Shown here one piece after another: positions 1-7,411 of a DNA stretch of 51,701 bases. Within the stretch, counting starts at the first letter, position 1, and each line of letters begins with the position of its first letter. This DNA comes from QHWK01 sp035259385. Its GTDB lineage: Bacteria; Acidobacteriota; Vicinamibacteria; Vicinamibacterales; CAVVIG01. The stretch is from the NCBI GenBank assembly GCA_035259385.1, contig DATFWL010000353.1, positions 1 to 51,701 of the forward strand. Reading direction: 5' to 3'. The notes below the pieces were generated by a model that saw nothing but the letters and a program-made list of their open reading frames with translations, was not told the origin of the DNA and made no database searches. The translations under genes were made by a program, and so were the position numbers.

Positions 1-1
1 C

Positions 2-1063
2 CCCGCCGTGCCGCCGGTGATCATCCCGCCGGTCACGATCGCCTCGGTGCTGAACATCCACCGTGTGTCCGGCGGCACGCAGCAGATCTCGGGCGGCTAC
101 CTGCAGGACATCTTCACGCCGGTGTCCCAGCTGGTGATCACGCTGAGCGCGCGCATCGATCACTGGCGCAACTACGACGGACACAATCTCGAGAACACGG
201 TCTCCAACGGACAGCCGACGGCCAACAACAAGCCGTCGATTCCCGAGCGGAGCGACACGGTGGCGAGCCCGCGCGCCGCGGCCCTCTACCACCTGTCGGA
301 TCGGGTCAGCATCTGGGGCGCCGCGAATTCGGGCTTCCGAGCGCCGACGCTCACCGAGCTCTATCGTCAGTTCTCTGTCGGCGCGGTAACCACGCGGCCC
401 AACGATCAGCTCGGGCCCGAGCGCCTGGTCGGCGGCGAGGCGGGCGTCAACGTCGCGCCGGCGCACAACGTCACGGTGCGCCTCACGTGGTTCCACAACC
501 AGGTCAGCGATCCGGTGTCGAACGTCACGCTCAACGCGACCACCGCGCAGAAGCAGAACCTCGGCGAGACCAGGATTCGCGGCGTGCAGACCGACGTCGA
601 GTACCGCATCGGTCTGCAATGGCGCATCTCGGGCGCCTACGTGTACGACCAGGCGAAGGTGACCGACGGCGGCGTCGCGAACGCGGGGCTGGTCGGCAAG
701 TACGTGCCCCAGGTGCCGCAGCATCACGGCACCTTCCAGGTCGCGTACTCGAATCCGAAGATTGCGAACATCGCGCTGTCGGTGCAGGCGATGTCGCTGC
801 AGTACAACGACGACCAGAATGTCAACTTCATCCCGCCGGCCACGCTGGCCGCCGCCGGCTACGATTCGTTTACGGGGCCGGGCCTGCCGGGCTACGGGTC
901 GGTCGATCTCACGGTGCTGCGCGACGTCGGCCGCAGTCTGCAGGTCTTCTTCGGAGCGCAGAACCTCTTCGACACGCAGTACTTCGTGCAGACCAACCCG
1001 TCGACCATCGGCACGCCGCGCCTGATGAACGTCGGCGTGCGCGTTCGCTTCAGCGGCCGGTAG
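2..1063 (+). CDS. TonB-dependent receptor, C-terminal part (5' end outside window)
   Basis: The reading frame is open from the first bases of the window to a TAG stop, so the gene begins upstream and about 353 residues are seen. The text is that of an outer-membrane beta-barrel: alternating amphipathic strands, a region reading NSGFRAPTLTELYRQF (the 'FRAPT/FKAPT' signature of TonB-dependent receptors), and a final section with the NLFDTQYFVQ signature followed by a last strand GVRVRF. The plug domain and TonB box are not in the window. Such receptors take up siderophores, cobalamin or oligosaccharides across the outer membrane; the substrate cannot be read from this half. The barrel closes three residues before the stop (SGR follows the terminal aromatic), slightly longer than usual. 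Family assignment is firm, substrate unknown. Confidence 0.9.
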   Translation, partial: PAVPPVIIPPVTIASVLNIHRVSGGTQQISGGYLQDIFTPVSQLVITLSARIDHWRNYDGHNLENTVSNGQPTANNKPSIPERSDTVASPRAAALYHLSDRVSIWGAANSGFRAPTLTELYRQFSVGAVTTRPNDQLGPERLVGGEAGVNVAPAHNVTVRLTWFHNQVSDPVSNVTLNATTAQKQNLGETRIRGVQTDVEYRIGLQWRISGAYVYDQAKVTDGGVANAGLVGKYVPQVPQHHGTFQVAYSNPKIANIALSVQAMSLQYNDDQNVNFIPPATLAAAGYDSFTGPGLPGYGSVDLTVLRDVGRSLQVFFGAQNLFDTQYFVQTNPSTIGTPRLMNVGVRVRFSGR

Positions 1064-1129
1064 CGTCGGCGCCTGGGGCACACCAGGTTCCGTTCAGGTT
1101 GCGACCGGTGAGGCCAACGCTGGGGCAGC

Positions 1130-1176
1130 GAGGCCGAGCTTGGACGCTCGGCTGAAGCCTTCGCGCTACGAAGGCG
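1130..1176 (-). repeat. Solo REP copy folding into two adjacent hairpins
   Basis: Bases 1143-1170 match, in reverse orientation, the REP units that flank the transposase at 6779-7309. Read on the minus strand the unit starts GTAGCGCGAAGGCTTCAGCC. Two perfect stems lie side by side here: GCCGAGC (1133-1139) with GCTCGGC (1146-1152), and GCCTTCG (1157-1163) with CGAAGGC (1169-1175). It lies 40 bases before the phospholipase D-like gene, between two genes on the plus strand. Confidence 0.8.
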
Positions 1177-1215
1177 CTTGGCCACTAGTTTGCTCTCCAA
1201 CTCGACAGGCGTCGC

Positions 1216-2124
1216 ATGAAGCTGATTGTCCAGCCCGATTCCGGAATTACTCCGATCATCTCCGCCATCAAGCAGGCGAAGAAGTGGCTCGACATCCTGA
1301 TCTTCCGCCTCGACCGTCCCGAGATCGCGCGGGCACTCGGCGATGCGGTCACCCGGGGGGTCCGCGTCCGCGCGCTGACCGCGCATCAGAACCGCGGCGG
1401 CACGAAGAGCCTGCGCAAGCTCGAGATGCAGTTGCTCGCGGCCGGCGTGACGGTCTCGCGAACCGCCGACGATCTGGTTCGCTATCACGGCAAGATGGTC
1501 ATCGTCGACAACCGGATCCTGCACGTCTACGGGTTCAACTTCACCGGCCTCGACCTCGAGAAGTGCCGCAGCTTCGGCATCGTGACCAGGAACAGGAAGC
1601 TGGTGAACGAGGCGACGAAGCTCTTCACCGCCGACTTCGATCGGCAGCCGTACATTCCGGGCAGCGACCGTTTCGTCGTCAGCCCCGAGAACGCGCGCGA
1701 CGTGCTCACGCGGTTCCTCGGCGGCGCGCGCCGGGAGCTCCTCATCTACGATCCCCGGGTCAGCGACGATGCGATGCTCAAGGTGATCACCGGGCGGATC
1801 AAGGCTGGCGTGGACGTCCGCGTGCTCGGCAAGGTCGAGTCGAAATGGAGCGTGAAGAGCGAGAAGTATCCGGGCAGGCGACTGCACATTCGCGCGATCA
1901 TCCGCGACGGCAAACGCGCGTTCCTGGGAAGCCAGAGCCTGCGTCGCCTCGAGCTCGAGCGGCGCCGCGAAGTCGGTGTCATCGTCGCCGACGACGAAGT
2001 GGTCGCGCAGATGAGAGCGACGTTCGAGGAAGACTGGGCGCAGACCCAGAGCGGCAAGAAGCGGCTGAGGAAGGAAAAGCGGCCGGAGAAGAAAGAGGAG
2101 AAGCCGCTGGCAGCCGCGAGCTGA
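1216..2124 (+). CDS. Phospholipase D-like domain protein
   Basis: A 302-residue protein with two HKD-type motifs, as in the phospholipase D superfamily. The first is canonical: His91, Lys93 and Asp98 in YHGKMVIVDN. The second, near residues 224-231, reads HIRAIIRD, so the lysine is replaced by arginine; the downstream glutamate (RREVGV) is present. The family transfers or hydrolyses phosphodiesters (phospholipids, cardiolipin, some nucleases) through a His-phosphoenzyme. No signal peptide or membrane helix is seen, which argues for a cytoplasmic protein rather than a classic cardiolipin synthase. The last 30 residues are a Lys/Glu-rich tail. The Lys-to-Arg change may lower or alter activity. 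ATG at 1216 is the first start of the conserved frame. Family sure, substrate not known. Confidence 0.85.
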   Translation: MKLIVQPDSGITPIISAIKQAKKWLDILIFRLDRPEIARALGDAVTRGVRVRALTAHQNRGGTKSLRKLEMQLLAAGVTVSRTADDLVRYHGKMVIVDNRILHVYGFNFTGLDLEKCRSFGIVTRNRKLVNEATKLFTADFDRQPYIPGSDRFVVSPENARDVLTRFLGGARRELLIYDPRVSDDAMLKVITGRIKAGVDVRVLGKVESKWSVKSEKYPGRRLHIRAIIRDGKRAFLGSQSLRRLELERRREVGVIVADDEVVAQMRATFEEDWAQTQSGKKRLRKEKRPEKKEEKPLAAAS

Positions 2125-2127
2125 ACT

Positions 2128-2266
2128 AGTCGTCAGTCGCAAGTCGAGAGTCGACAGTCAGTCACAAGTCGCAAGTCGCAAGTCGCAGTCGCAAGTCGGG
2201 GACTCATGACTACAGACTGTCTTGCCGACTGACTAGCGACTCATGACGTGTGACTACCGACTGTCT
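2128..2266. repeat. Degenerate AGTCGC / GCGACT repeat tract between convergent genes
   Basis: The gap between the convergent stops at 2124 (+) and 2210 (-) is built of imperfect 6-7 base words: first AGTCGCA-type words (2128-2199), then their complement GACTGTC/GCGACT-type words (2205-2266). As a whole it is an imperfect inverted repeat that could fold in RNA from either strand and so may act as a two-way terminator. The tract runs into the 3' end of the minus-strand radical SAM gene and encodes its last 15 or so residues. Confidence 0.7.
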
Positions 2267-3250
2267 TCCCTGCGGGCTCCTCCAGAAATCCATCGTCGAG
2301 ACGCGGTGCACGCAGCCGACGGTGCAGTACGGCGCGCACGACTTCGGCGTGCTGAACTCGCGGCGGATGTCGTCGACGGAATAGGTTTCGAGGGGAACGG
2401 CAGGATAGCCGCGCTGCTGCGAGCAGTAGTGCACCAGGCCGTGCTCGCAGATATAGAGGTAACGCGCGCCGGCCCGGCAGCGCCATTCGTTCGGATTGCC
2501 GTCGGCGAGGTTGTCCTGGAAGCTGCGGATGCCCGAGTAGAGGTTCTTCAACACCTGGCCGGGACCGTTGATGGCGGCCGAGACGTCGTCGTAGACCTTG
2601 CGCTCCACCGCGCCGAGCGGTTTCAGCCGGCCGGCGCCGTCGTGGATGATCCCGATTGACGTCGAGAAGCCGAGCTCGCGGGCGCGGTTGTTGATGGTCC
2701 GCGCATCCTCCGGATTCTTGATCCCGCCGCCGAGCACCGAGTTGATGTTGACGTCGAAGGTCGCATGCTCTTTCAGATGCTGCAGCTTCCGATCGAGCAG
2801 CCGGAGGCTCTTCTTCGACACTTCGTCGGGCTCCACGTTGTCGATGCTGATCTGCAGGAAGTCGAGCCCCGCGTCGTTCAGCTCGTGGATGCGCTTGGGA
2901 ACGAGAAAGTATCCGTTGGTGATCAGGCCGGCCATCATGCCGCGGCGGCGGATGTGGCGGATCAGATCGTCGAGGTCCGGGTGCAGCATCGGCTCGCCGC
3001 CGCTGAACGCGACGACGGACGTGCCGAGCTCCTTCAGCTTGTCGATGCGTGCCTTCAGTACCGGCGCCGGCACCGGCTCCGACACCTTGTCGTACTCGTT
3101 GCAATAGCCGCAGTCGATGTTGCAGCGGCGGATTGGAATGATCTGGACGAGGAGCGGGTGCGCCGTATGGATCAGGCCGCGGGCGAACTCCCGCAAGGAC
3201 CTGGCCCTACGGCTGACTGAACTGAGAGACAAGACCCGAAAGTATAGCAT
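2210..3250 (-). CDS. Radical SAM/SPASM-type protein (second of a coupled pair)
   Basis: A 346-residue radical SAM enzyme. The 4Fe-4S ligands are Cys43, Cys47 and Cys50 (CNIDCGYC), followed by the glycine-rich SAM contact SGGEPMLHPDL. A C-terminal cysteine group (CRAGARYLYIC...HYC...CAPYCTVGC) looks like a SPASM/twitch auxiliary cluster region. The start ATG overlaps the stop of the preceding radical SAM gene as TGATG, so the two are translationally coupled. The family generates a 5'-deoxyadenosyl radical; SPASM members often modify peptides or activate partner enzymes. No precursor peptide gene is visible nearby, so the substrate is unknown. The last residues (about TRHESLVSRQDSL) are encoded by a degenerate repeat tract and probably are not a functional part of the fold. 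Confidence 0.85.
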   Translation of the reverse strand: MLYFRVLSLSSVSRRARSLREFARGLIHTAHPLLVQIIPIRRCNIDCGYCNEYDKVSEPVPAPVLKARIDKLKELGTSVVAFSGGEPMLHPDLDDLIRHIRRRGMMAGLITNGYFLVPKRIHELNDAGLDFLQISIDNVEPDEVSKKSLRLLDRKLQHLKEHATFDVNINSVLGGGIKNPEDARTINNRARELGFSTSIGIIHDGAGRLKPLGAVERKVYDDVSAAINGPGQVLKNLYSGIRSFQDNLADGNPNEWRCRAGARYLYICEHGLVHYCSQQRGYPAVPLETYSVDDIRREFSTPKSCAPYCTVGCVHRVSTMDFWRSPQGRQSVVTRHESLVSRQDSL

Positions 3251-4233
3251 CAGGCCGGTGACGGTTCGACCGGACGCAGGCGCCTCATCTGCTCGCCGAC
3301 CTTCAACGATCCATGGAAGATGGCGCCGACCGGGATGAAGCCGAACAGCTGATGGCGTGCGACCGCCGCCAGACCCGCCGAGGCGATGCAGCCGCACTGC
3401 GTGCAGTCGGGCGCGCCGCCGTACTGGCACGGCGTGATTTTCGTCGTCAGGTCGGCGGACAGCGTCGTCGTGGTCTTCGCGAAGATGCATTCGTCGGGCG
3501 ACGACGGCGGATCCGCGTACGCCTCGATCAGCCCTTTCGGCAGCGCGAGCTTCGGGTAGCGCAGCCGCAGCGCCATCAGATCGTGGACGACGCGCGCGCG
3601 ATCGTCGGGACGGAGGCGCTCGTCGGACACTTCGCCGATCTGCGGCGTGTAGAGGCTGTACCAGACTTTCTCGACCTCGGGCCGCGCGCACCAGAATTTC
3701 AGGAAGTCGTCGAAGTACCCGGCGCGATACAGCTGCTGCCGGGTGATCGTGCTGTGGACCGTGATCTTGTGGCCGACGATATGTTTCAGGATCCGGTCGT
3801 AGGTCGCCGGTGCGCGGCGGGCGTCGTGCTCGGGTTGCAGGCCATCGATCGACACGACGATCGACAACCGGTAGATACTGCGCCACTCCTTGGGGATCTC
3901 CCGGACGGCGCTGGTGACGAGCTGCGAGTGGATGCCGCGCTTCGCCAGCTCGGGAAGGATCACCTTCAGTTCCTGGTAGCGCACCAGGGGTTCGCCGCCG
4001 ACGATCGAGACGTGCAGCGGCCGGTGTTGATCGACGACGGCCAGGAATTTGTCGATCAGTTCCTGGCCTTTGAAATCGCGCACCTGACGGAGCGTGATGC
4101 CGCCGCCGAGATGGTCGTCGCCGTACGCATAGCACCCCGGACAGCGCAGCGGACACTCGCGGGTGATTTCGATGGAAAGAGCAGGTGTATAACCGTTGAG
4201 GATGCGTCCCCACGCGGAGAAGATGCCTTCCAT
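3250..4233 (-). CDS. Radical SAM protein (first of a coupled pair)
   Basis: A 327-residue radical SAM enzyme starting at ATG 4233 (MEGIFSAWGRI). Cys27, Cys31 and Cys34 form CPLRCPGC, the CxxxCxxC cluster motif, followed by IVGGEPLVRY (SAM-binding 'GGEP'). Further cysteines toward the C-terminus (ECIFAK..., CQYGGAPDCTQCGC) may bind a second cluster. The layout recalls MoaA/HpnH-like enzymes but I cannot assign a substrate. It is read divergently from the Tat-signal protein at 4291 with only 57 bases between starts, and its stop overlaps the start of the next radical SAM gene. Longer upstream starts in the same frame would run into that divergent gene and carry no family sequence, so they were not used. 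Confidence 0.85.
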   Translation of the reverse strand: MEGIFSAWGRILNGYTPALSIEITRECPLRCPGCYAYGDDHLGGGITLRQVRDFKGQELIDKFLAVVDQHRPLHVSIVGGEPLVRYQELKVILPELAKRGIHSQLVTSAVREIPKEWRSIYRLSIVVSIDGLQPEHDARRAPATYDRILKHIVGHKITVHSTITRQQLYRAGYFDDFLKFWCARPEVEKVWYSLYTPQIGEVSDERLRPDDRARVVHDLMALRLRYPKLALPKGLIEAYADPPSSPDECIFAKTTTTLSADLTTKITPCQYGGAPDCTQCGCIASAGLAAVARHQLFGFIPVGAIFHGSLKVGEQMRRLRPVEPSPA

Positions 4234-4290
4234 GGCGCAACAGTATATGTCAGGGTCTGCTACGATTCCCTGCGTCGAGGCGAGGTACCG

Positions 4291-4866
4291 ATGAAGCGAC
4301 GTACGCTCCTGCAGTGGACGGCCACGCTGGCGGGCATCCTGCCGTTCCAGCGCCTGAAGCTTCTGGCGCAGCCCCGCGAGCTGACGCCAGAGGCAATCGC
4401 GGCGCTCCACCAGATTGCGCCGACCGTGTTGCCCTCGGCGCTCGGCGGACCGCGAACGCGAACCGTGGTCGAGGGATTCGCGGCGTGGGCGCGCAACTAC
4501 CGTGAGGGCGTTCCGCTCGCCCACGGCTACGGGCACCCGCGCCTCGTGCGCACCGGAGCGTCGCCGGTGCCGGTCTACCTCGCACAGCTTGCCGCGCTCG
4601 AGGGGGACGCGCGCGCCGCCGGCGGTTCGTGGTATGCGCTCGATCCGGAAAAGCGCCGCGCGATTCTCGACGCGGCGTTCACCAGGGCCGGCGTCCGCAA
4701 CCTTCCGCCGCGGCCCACCGGGCAGCACGTCGTCGCCGACCTGATGGCATTCTATTTCCGCAGCAGCGCGGCGAACGACGACTGCTACAACGCGTTGATC
4801 AACCGGGAAGAGTGTCGTCCGATCGCGATCACGACGCGGCGGCCGGAGGCGAAGACGGGAGTGTAG
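4291..4866 (+). CDS. Tat-exported small subunit, gluconate 2-dehydrogenase subunit 3-like
   Basis: A 191-residue protein beginning MKRRTLLQW, a twin-arginine (Tat) signal followed by a short hydrophobic stretch. The mature part is alpha-helical and has the layout of the gluconate 2-dehydrogenase subunit 3 family, which partners membrane-associated FAD-dependent GMC dehydrogenases. The next gene on the same strand (ATG 5015) is exactly such a GMC flavoprotein, which supports the pairing; the Tat signal of the small subunit would carry the folded complex to the periplasm, since the large subunit has none of its own. Cysteines occur only near the C-terminus (DDCYN, EECRP). The family call is from signal, size and context; the sugar or alcohol substrate is unknown. 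Confidence 0.65.
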   Translation: MKRRTLLQWTATLAGILPFQRLKLLAQPRELTPEAIAALHQIAPTVLPSALGGPRTRTVVEGFAAWARNYREGVPLAHGYGHPRLVRTGASPVPVYLAQLAALEGDARAAGGSWYALDPEKRRAILDAAFTRAGVRNLPPRPTGQHVVADLMAFYFRSSAANDDCYNALINREECRPIAITTRRPEAKTGV

Positions 4867-4870
4867 GAGC

Positions 4871-4989
4871 GATGGGCCCATGGGGTGGGTTGGGTAGGAC
4901 TGATGGGTGATCGAGGTGAGTGGGGTCGGGGCGTTACCCGACGACCGGGTTACCGATCGGTCCTACCCCACCAACCAGATGGGCCCATC
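4871..4989. repeat. Long imperfect inverted repeat (37-nt arms)
   Basis: Arm 1 (4871-4907) is G-rich, arm 2 (4953-4989) is C-rich; reverse-complemented, they agree at 31 of 37 positions by my alignment, including an 11-base identical end GATGGGCCCAT. The spacer is 45 bases. It fills most of the gap between the small subunit stop (4866) and the GMC start (5015). Transcribed, it would form a long stem that could attenuate transcription or protect/process the mRNA between the two subunits. It belongs to the same style of tract as those at 2128, 7361 and 51011. Confidence 0.7.
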
Positions 4990-5014
4990 GGTCCCACACA
5001 CCGGGGATTCCACC

Positions 5015-6598
5015 ATGCCAGTGCACGAAACCGATATCTGCATCATCGGCGGCGGCATCACCTCGGCGCTGCTCGCGCAGAAGTTGTCGCAGCTTCGGCC
5101 GGCTGCGAGCATCACGGTCATCGAAGCCGGGCGATCGATCTTCGACGTCCAGAACCGCGGCCGCTACCGCGAGCGCGCCCTGGCCTACAACGAGCACCCG
5201 TGGCCCGACGACTTCATCGAGGATCAGCAGGCCAACGGGATCATCTCGCTGACCATGGCAGTGGGCGGCCTCGCGCTGCACTGGGGCGGCGCGTGCAACC
5301 GGTTCAGCGAGGAGGACCTGCGGCTGAAGTCGCTGTACGGGCTTGCCGTCGACTGGCCGCTCGAATGGGCCGACCTCGAGAAGTACTACTGTGAAGCGGA
5401 GCGGCGGCTGAACGTCAGCGGCGAGCCGAGTCCGCATCCAGAGGATCGCCGCAGCGAGCCGTATCCGCAGGCGCCGATTCCGTTGTCCTACAACCTGCAG
5501 GTGCTCAAGAAATGGGCGGAGCAGAGCGGGATCAGGTTCTCGCCGCTCCCGATGGCACGCAACCTGTCGCCGTTCGACGGCCGCGGCAGCTGCTGCGTCT
5601 ACGACACGTGCGGCGAAGTGTGTCCATCGGGCGCGCGCTATTCGCCGGATTTCACCTTCCGCCAGCTGATCACGTCGAAGAAGATCGTCCTGCACGATCG
5701 CACGCTGGTCCGGCGGCTGGTGCCCCACGACACGAAGAACACCATCGTGTCCGTGCAGGCGGTTCATCAGGAGCGTCCGAACGATGCGATCGAGTACCGC
5801 GCGAAGACGTTCGTGGTGGCGTCAGGCTACTGCTGGAGCTCGCATCTGTTGCTGCTGTCCCAGAGCTCCAGGTTTCCGAACGGGATCGCGAACTCGTCCG
5901 GCCTGGTCGGCCGGTACATGAACGGCCACAAGTTCATCAACGCGACGGCGAACATCGACGACCAGACGTTCCCCGGCCAGAACATGACCCACAGCCTGAT
6001 CTCGCGCGAGTTCCTTCGCTGCGCGCCGGACCGGCCGTTCGTGCGCCACGACACACGGGTGTGGGAGAGCTCCGCCGGCCGCGATCCGCGGCTGCGATCG
6101 CCGGACGGCAGGCTGCTCCTCGGCGACGAGCTGATGGCCGACTGGCGGTCGCGCACGAAAGGGAGTTCGGTGCGGCTGCGCGCCTACGTCGACGTGCATC
6201 CGTCAGCCGACAGCCGGCTGACGCTGGACCCGACCAGCAAGAACCGCTACGGCGATCCAATGCCGAAGATCGAGCATCACTTCGACGCCGCGACGCAGTC
6301 GCGCGAGGCAGCGACGAGAGAGCACGTCCTCGGCGTCTTCAACCGGCTGGCCCGCGCCAGCAACGGCCGTACCGTGAACACAGGCGAAGGGGACTATCTC
6401 GATCATCCCGGCGGCGGCTGCCGCATGGGCGTCGATCCTGCGACCAGCGTCACCGACAGCTTCGGCCGCACGCACGATCATGAGAACCTGTTCGTGGTGG
6501 GGGCGCCGACGACCCCGACCGGCGGCTGCACCAACGGCACGCTGACCTTCGTCGCGCTCACGCTGCGGTCAGCAGAACAGATCGCGCGCGGCGCGTGA
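5015..6598 (+). CDS. GMC-family FAD-dependent oxidoreductase (large subunit)
   Basis: A 527-residue flavoprotein. The N-terminus (ICIIGGGITSALLAQKL...VIEAGRS) is the dinucleotide-binding Rossmann fold. A substrate-domain cysteine motif (CCVYDTCGEVCPSGARYSPD) resembles the Fe-S-like or disulfide region seen in gluconate/glucose/fructose dehydrogenase-type GMC enzymes. The C-terminal GMC signature is present as HPGGGCRMG followed by FVVGAPTTPTGGCTNGTLTFVALTLR. These proteins oxidise sugar or polyol hydroxyls and pass electrons to a cytochrome or quinone. It follows the Tat-signal small subunit, likely forming one periplasmic complex; no cytochrome c subunit is visible here. Start at ATG 5015 was chosen because upstream codons of the frame lie in the inverted repeat and lack family sequence. 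Confidence 0.88.
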   Translation: MPVHETDICIIGGGITSALLAQKLSQLRPAASITVIEAGRSIFDVQNRGRYRERALAYNEHPWPDDFIEDQQANGIISLTMAVGGLALHWGGACNRFSEEDLRLKSLYGLAVDWPLEWADLEKYYCEAERRLNVSGEPSPHPEDRRSEPYPQAPIPLSYNLQVLKKWAEQSGIRFSPLPMARNLSPFDGRGSCCVYDTCGEVCPSGARYSPDFTFRQLITSKKIVLHDRTLVRRLVPHDTKNTIVSVQAVHQERPNDAIEYRAKTFVVASGYCWSSHLLLLSQSSRFPNGIANSSGLVGRYMNGHKFINATANIDDQTFPGQNMTHSLISREFLRCAPDRPFVRHDTRVWESSAGRDPRLRSPDGRLLLGDELMADWRSRTKGSSVRLRAYVDVHPSADSRLTLDPTSKNRYGDPMPKIEHHFDAATQSREAATREHVLGVFNRLARASNGRTVNTGEGDYLDHPGGGCRMGVDPATSVTDSFGRTHDHENLFVVGAPTTPTGGCTNGTLTFVALTLRSAEQIARGA

Positions 6599-6606
6599 CG
6601 CGCTCG

Positions 6607-6640
6607 CGGACTGGGAGCTGGGGGCTGGGGGACTACGGGA
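6607..6640 (+). repeat. G-rich degenerate repeat tract after the GMC stop
   Basis: Directly after the stop of the GMC gene the plus strand reads imperfect CTGGGGG words (GGGAGCTGGGGGCTGGGGGA). It is a single G-rich arm; the matching style of C-rich arm appears only beyond the transposase, at 7361-7410, just after the stop of the facing gene. Confidence 0.55.
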
Positions 6641-6642
6641 AG

Positions 6643-6709
6643 CGCAGCGCGAAGGCTTCAGCGGAGCGTCCACTCACCGGACGTAGCGCGAAGGCTTCAG
6701 CCGAGCGTC
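6643..6709 (+). repeat. Two direct REP units upstream of the RAYT gene
   Basis: Units at 6643-6670 and 6682-6709 differ at only a few positions. The second starts GTAGCGCGAAGGCTTCAGCC; the first has GCAG in place of GTAG. Inside each is an imperfect hairpin (CGC...GGCT-TC-AGCC...GCG). A leading GTAG-type tetranucleotide followed by a hairpin is the layout recognised by REP-associated tyrosine transposases. Both point the same way and are mirrored by units after the transposase. Confidence 0.85.
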
Positions 6710-6778
6710 TGCACAGAATGTCGCACCAAGGCATCATCACGCGACAGGAGTGGCCGATCGATTGCTCGAACGCGCGGC

Positions 6779-7309
6779 ATGTACCATCGCCGCCCTCCGC
6801 GCTTGCCTCGAGAATGCTATCTCGGCGCCGCGCGCATCTTCTTCACCATGTGCACGTTCGAGCGAAACGCCTACTTCAGCGAGAGCGCACGCGCCGAGCA
6901 AGTACGTCGTCAGCTTCTGCAAACCGCGTGCGATTACGACGTGGAATTCATTGCCTATGTTCTGATGCCTGACCATGTGCATGCGTTGACCAGTGGTCTC
7001 ACCGATGGCGCGGACAATCGGAAGTGGGCAGACCGATTCAGGCAGATATCAGCGTTCCATTTCGGTCGCGCGTACGAGTCGACGCTTTGGCAGGAGGGCT
7101 ATTTCGATCGCGTGCTCAGAGACGATGAAGCGACCTTGGATGTGGTCAGGTATATCGTCCTGAATCCGGTGCGCGCCGGGCTCGGTCCACGCGCGATCGA
7201 TTACCTGTACCTCGGATCCAGCCGGTACGACATCGCGGAATTGCTGACGGCGACGGACTGGAGGCCTGACGCTCGGCTGAAGCCTTCGCGCTACATTCCG
7301 CCACGCTGA
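6779..7309 (+). mobile_element. REP-associated tyrosine transposase (RAYT, Y1/TnpA_REP family)
   Basis: A 176-residue single-domain HUH nuclease. The metal-binding His66-Val-His68 lies in YVLMPDHVHAL, the hallmark of the family, and the later YIVLNPVRAGL segment is the conserved region that follows the catalytic tyrosine helix. The length is normal, so it may be active. RAYTs cleave and join single strands at REP hairpins and are usually single-copy, vertically kept genes that spread REPs rather than whole elements. The last 13 residues (DARLKPSRY...) are encoded by a REP unit, so the gene reads into its own downstream repeat. It sits between the convergent GMC and RidA genes. ATG 6779 precedes MYHRRPPRLPRE, a usual RAYT beginning. 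Confidence 0.9.
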
Positions 7310-7337
7310 TCGCTCGGCTAAGCCTTTCGCGCTAACG
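7268..7337 (-). repeat. Two inverted REP units downstream of the RAYT gene
   Basis: Units at 7268-7295 and 7308-7337 are in reverse orientation to the pair at 6643-6709, so the transposase is bracketed by inverted REP pairs. The first overlaps the end of the transposase reading frame; the second is diverged (a base lost in GGCTAAGCC and one T gained). Confidence 0.8.
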
Positions 7338-7360
7338 TTGCGAGACTGCGATCGCTAGAG

Positions 7361-7410
7361 GTCCCACCGATCACCCAATCCCTCCCACCAATCACCCCAA
7401 TCGCAATCCC
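7361..7410 (-). repeat. G-rich (minus-strand) degenerate repeat tract after the RidA stop
   Basis: Immediately downstream of the stop of the minus-strand RidA gene, the transcript would read imperfect GATTGGGG / GATTGGTGGG words, about 9-10 bases each. It shares words such as TTGGTGGG and GATCGG with the inverted repeat at 4871-4989. Confidence 0.6.
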
Positions 7411-7411
7411 C

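Noticed and set aside
892..2142. Long minus-strand open frame (416 codons) over the phospholipase D-like gene
   Set aside because: It is the antisense shadow of conserved coding sequence; translation is Arg/Leu-rich without family motifs.
2128..2266. Possible CRISPR-like array
   Set aside because: Words are 6-7 bases, imperfect and without spacers; no cas genes are present.
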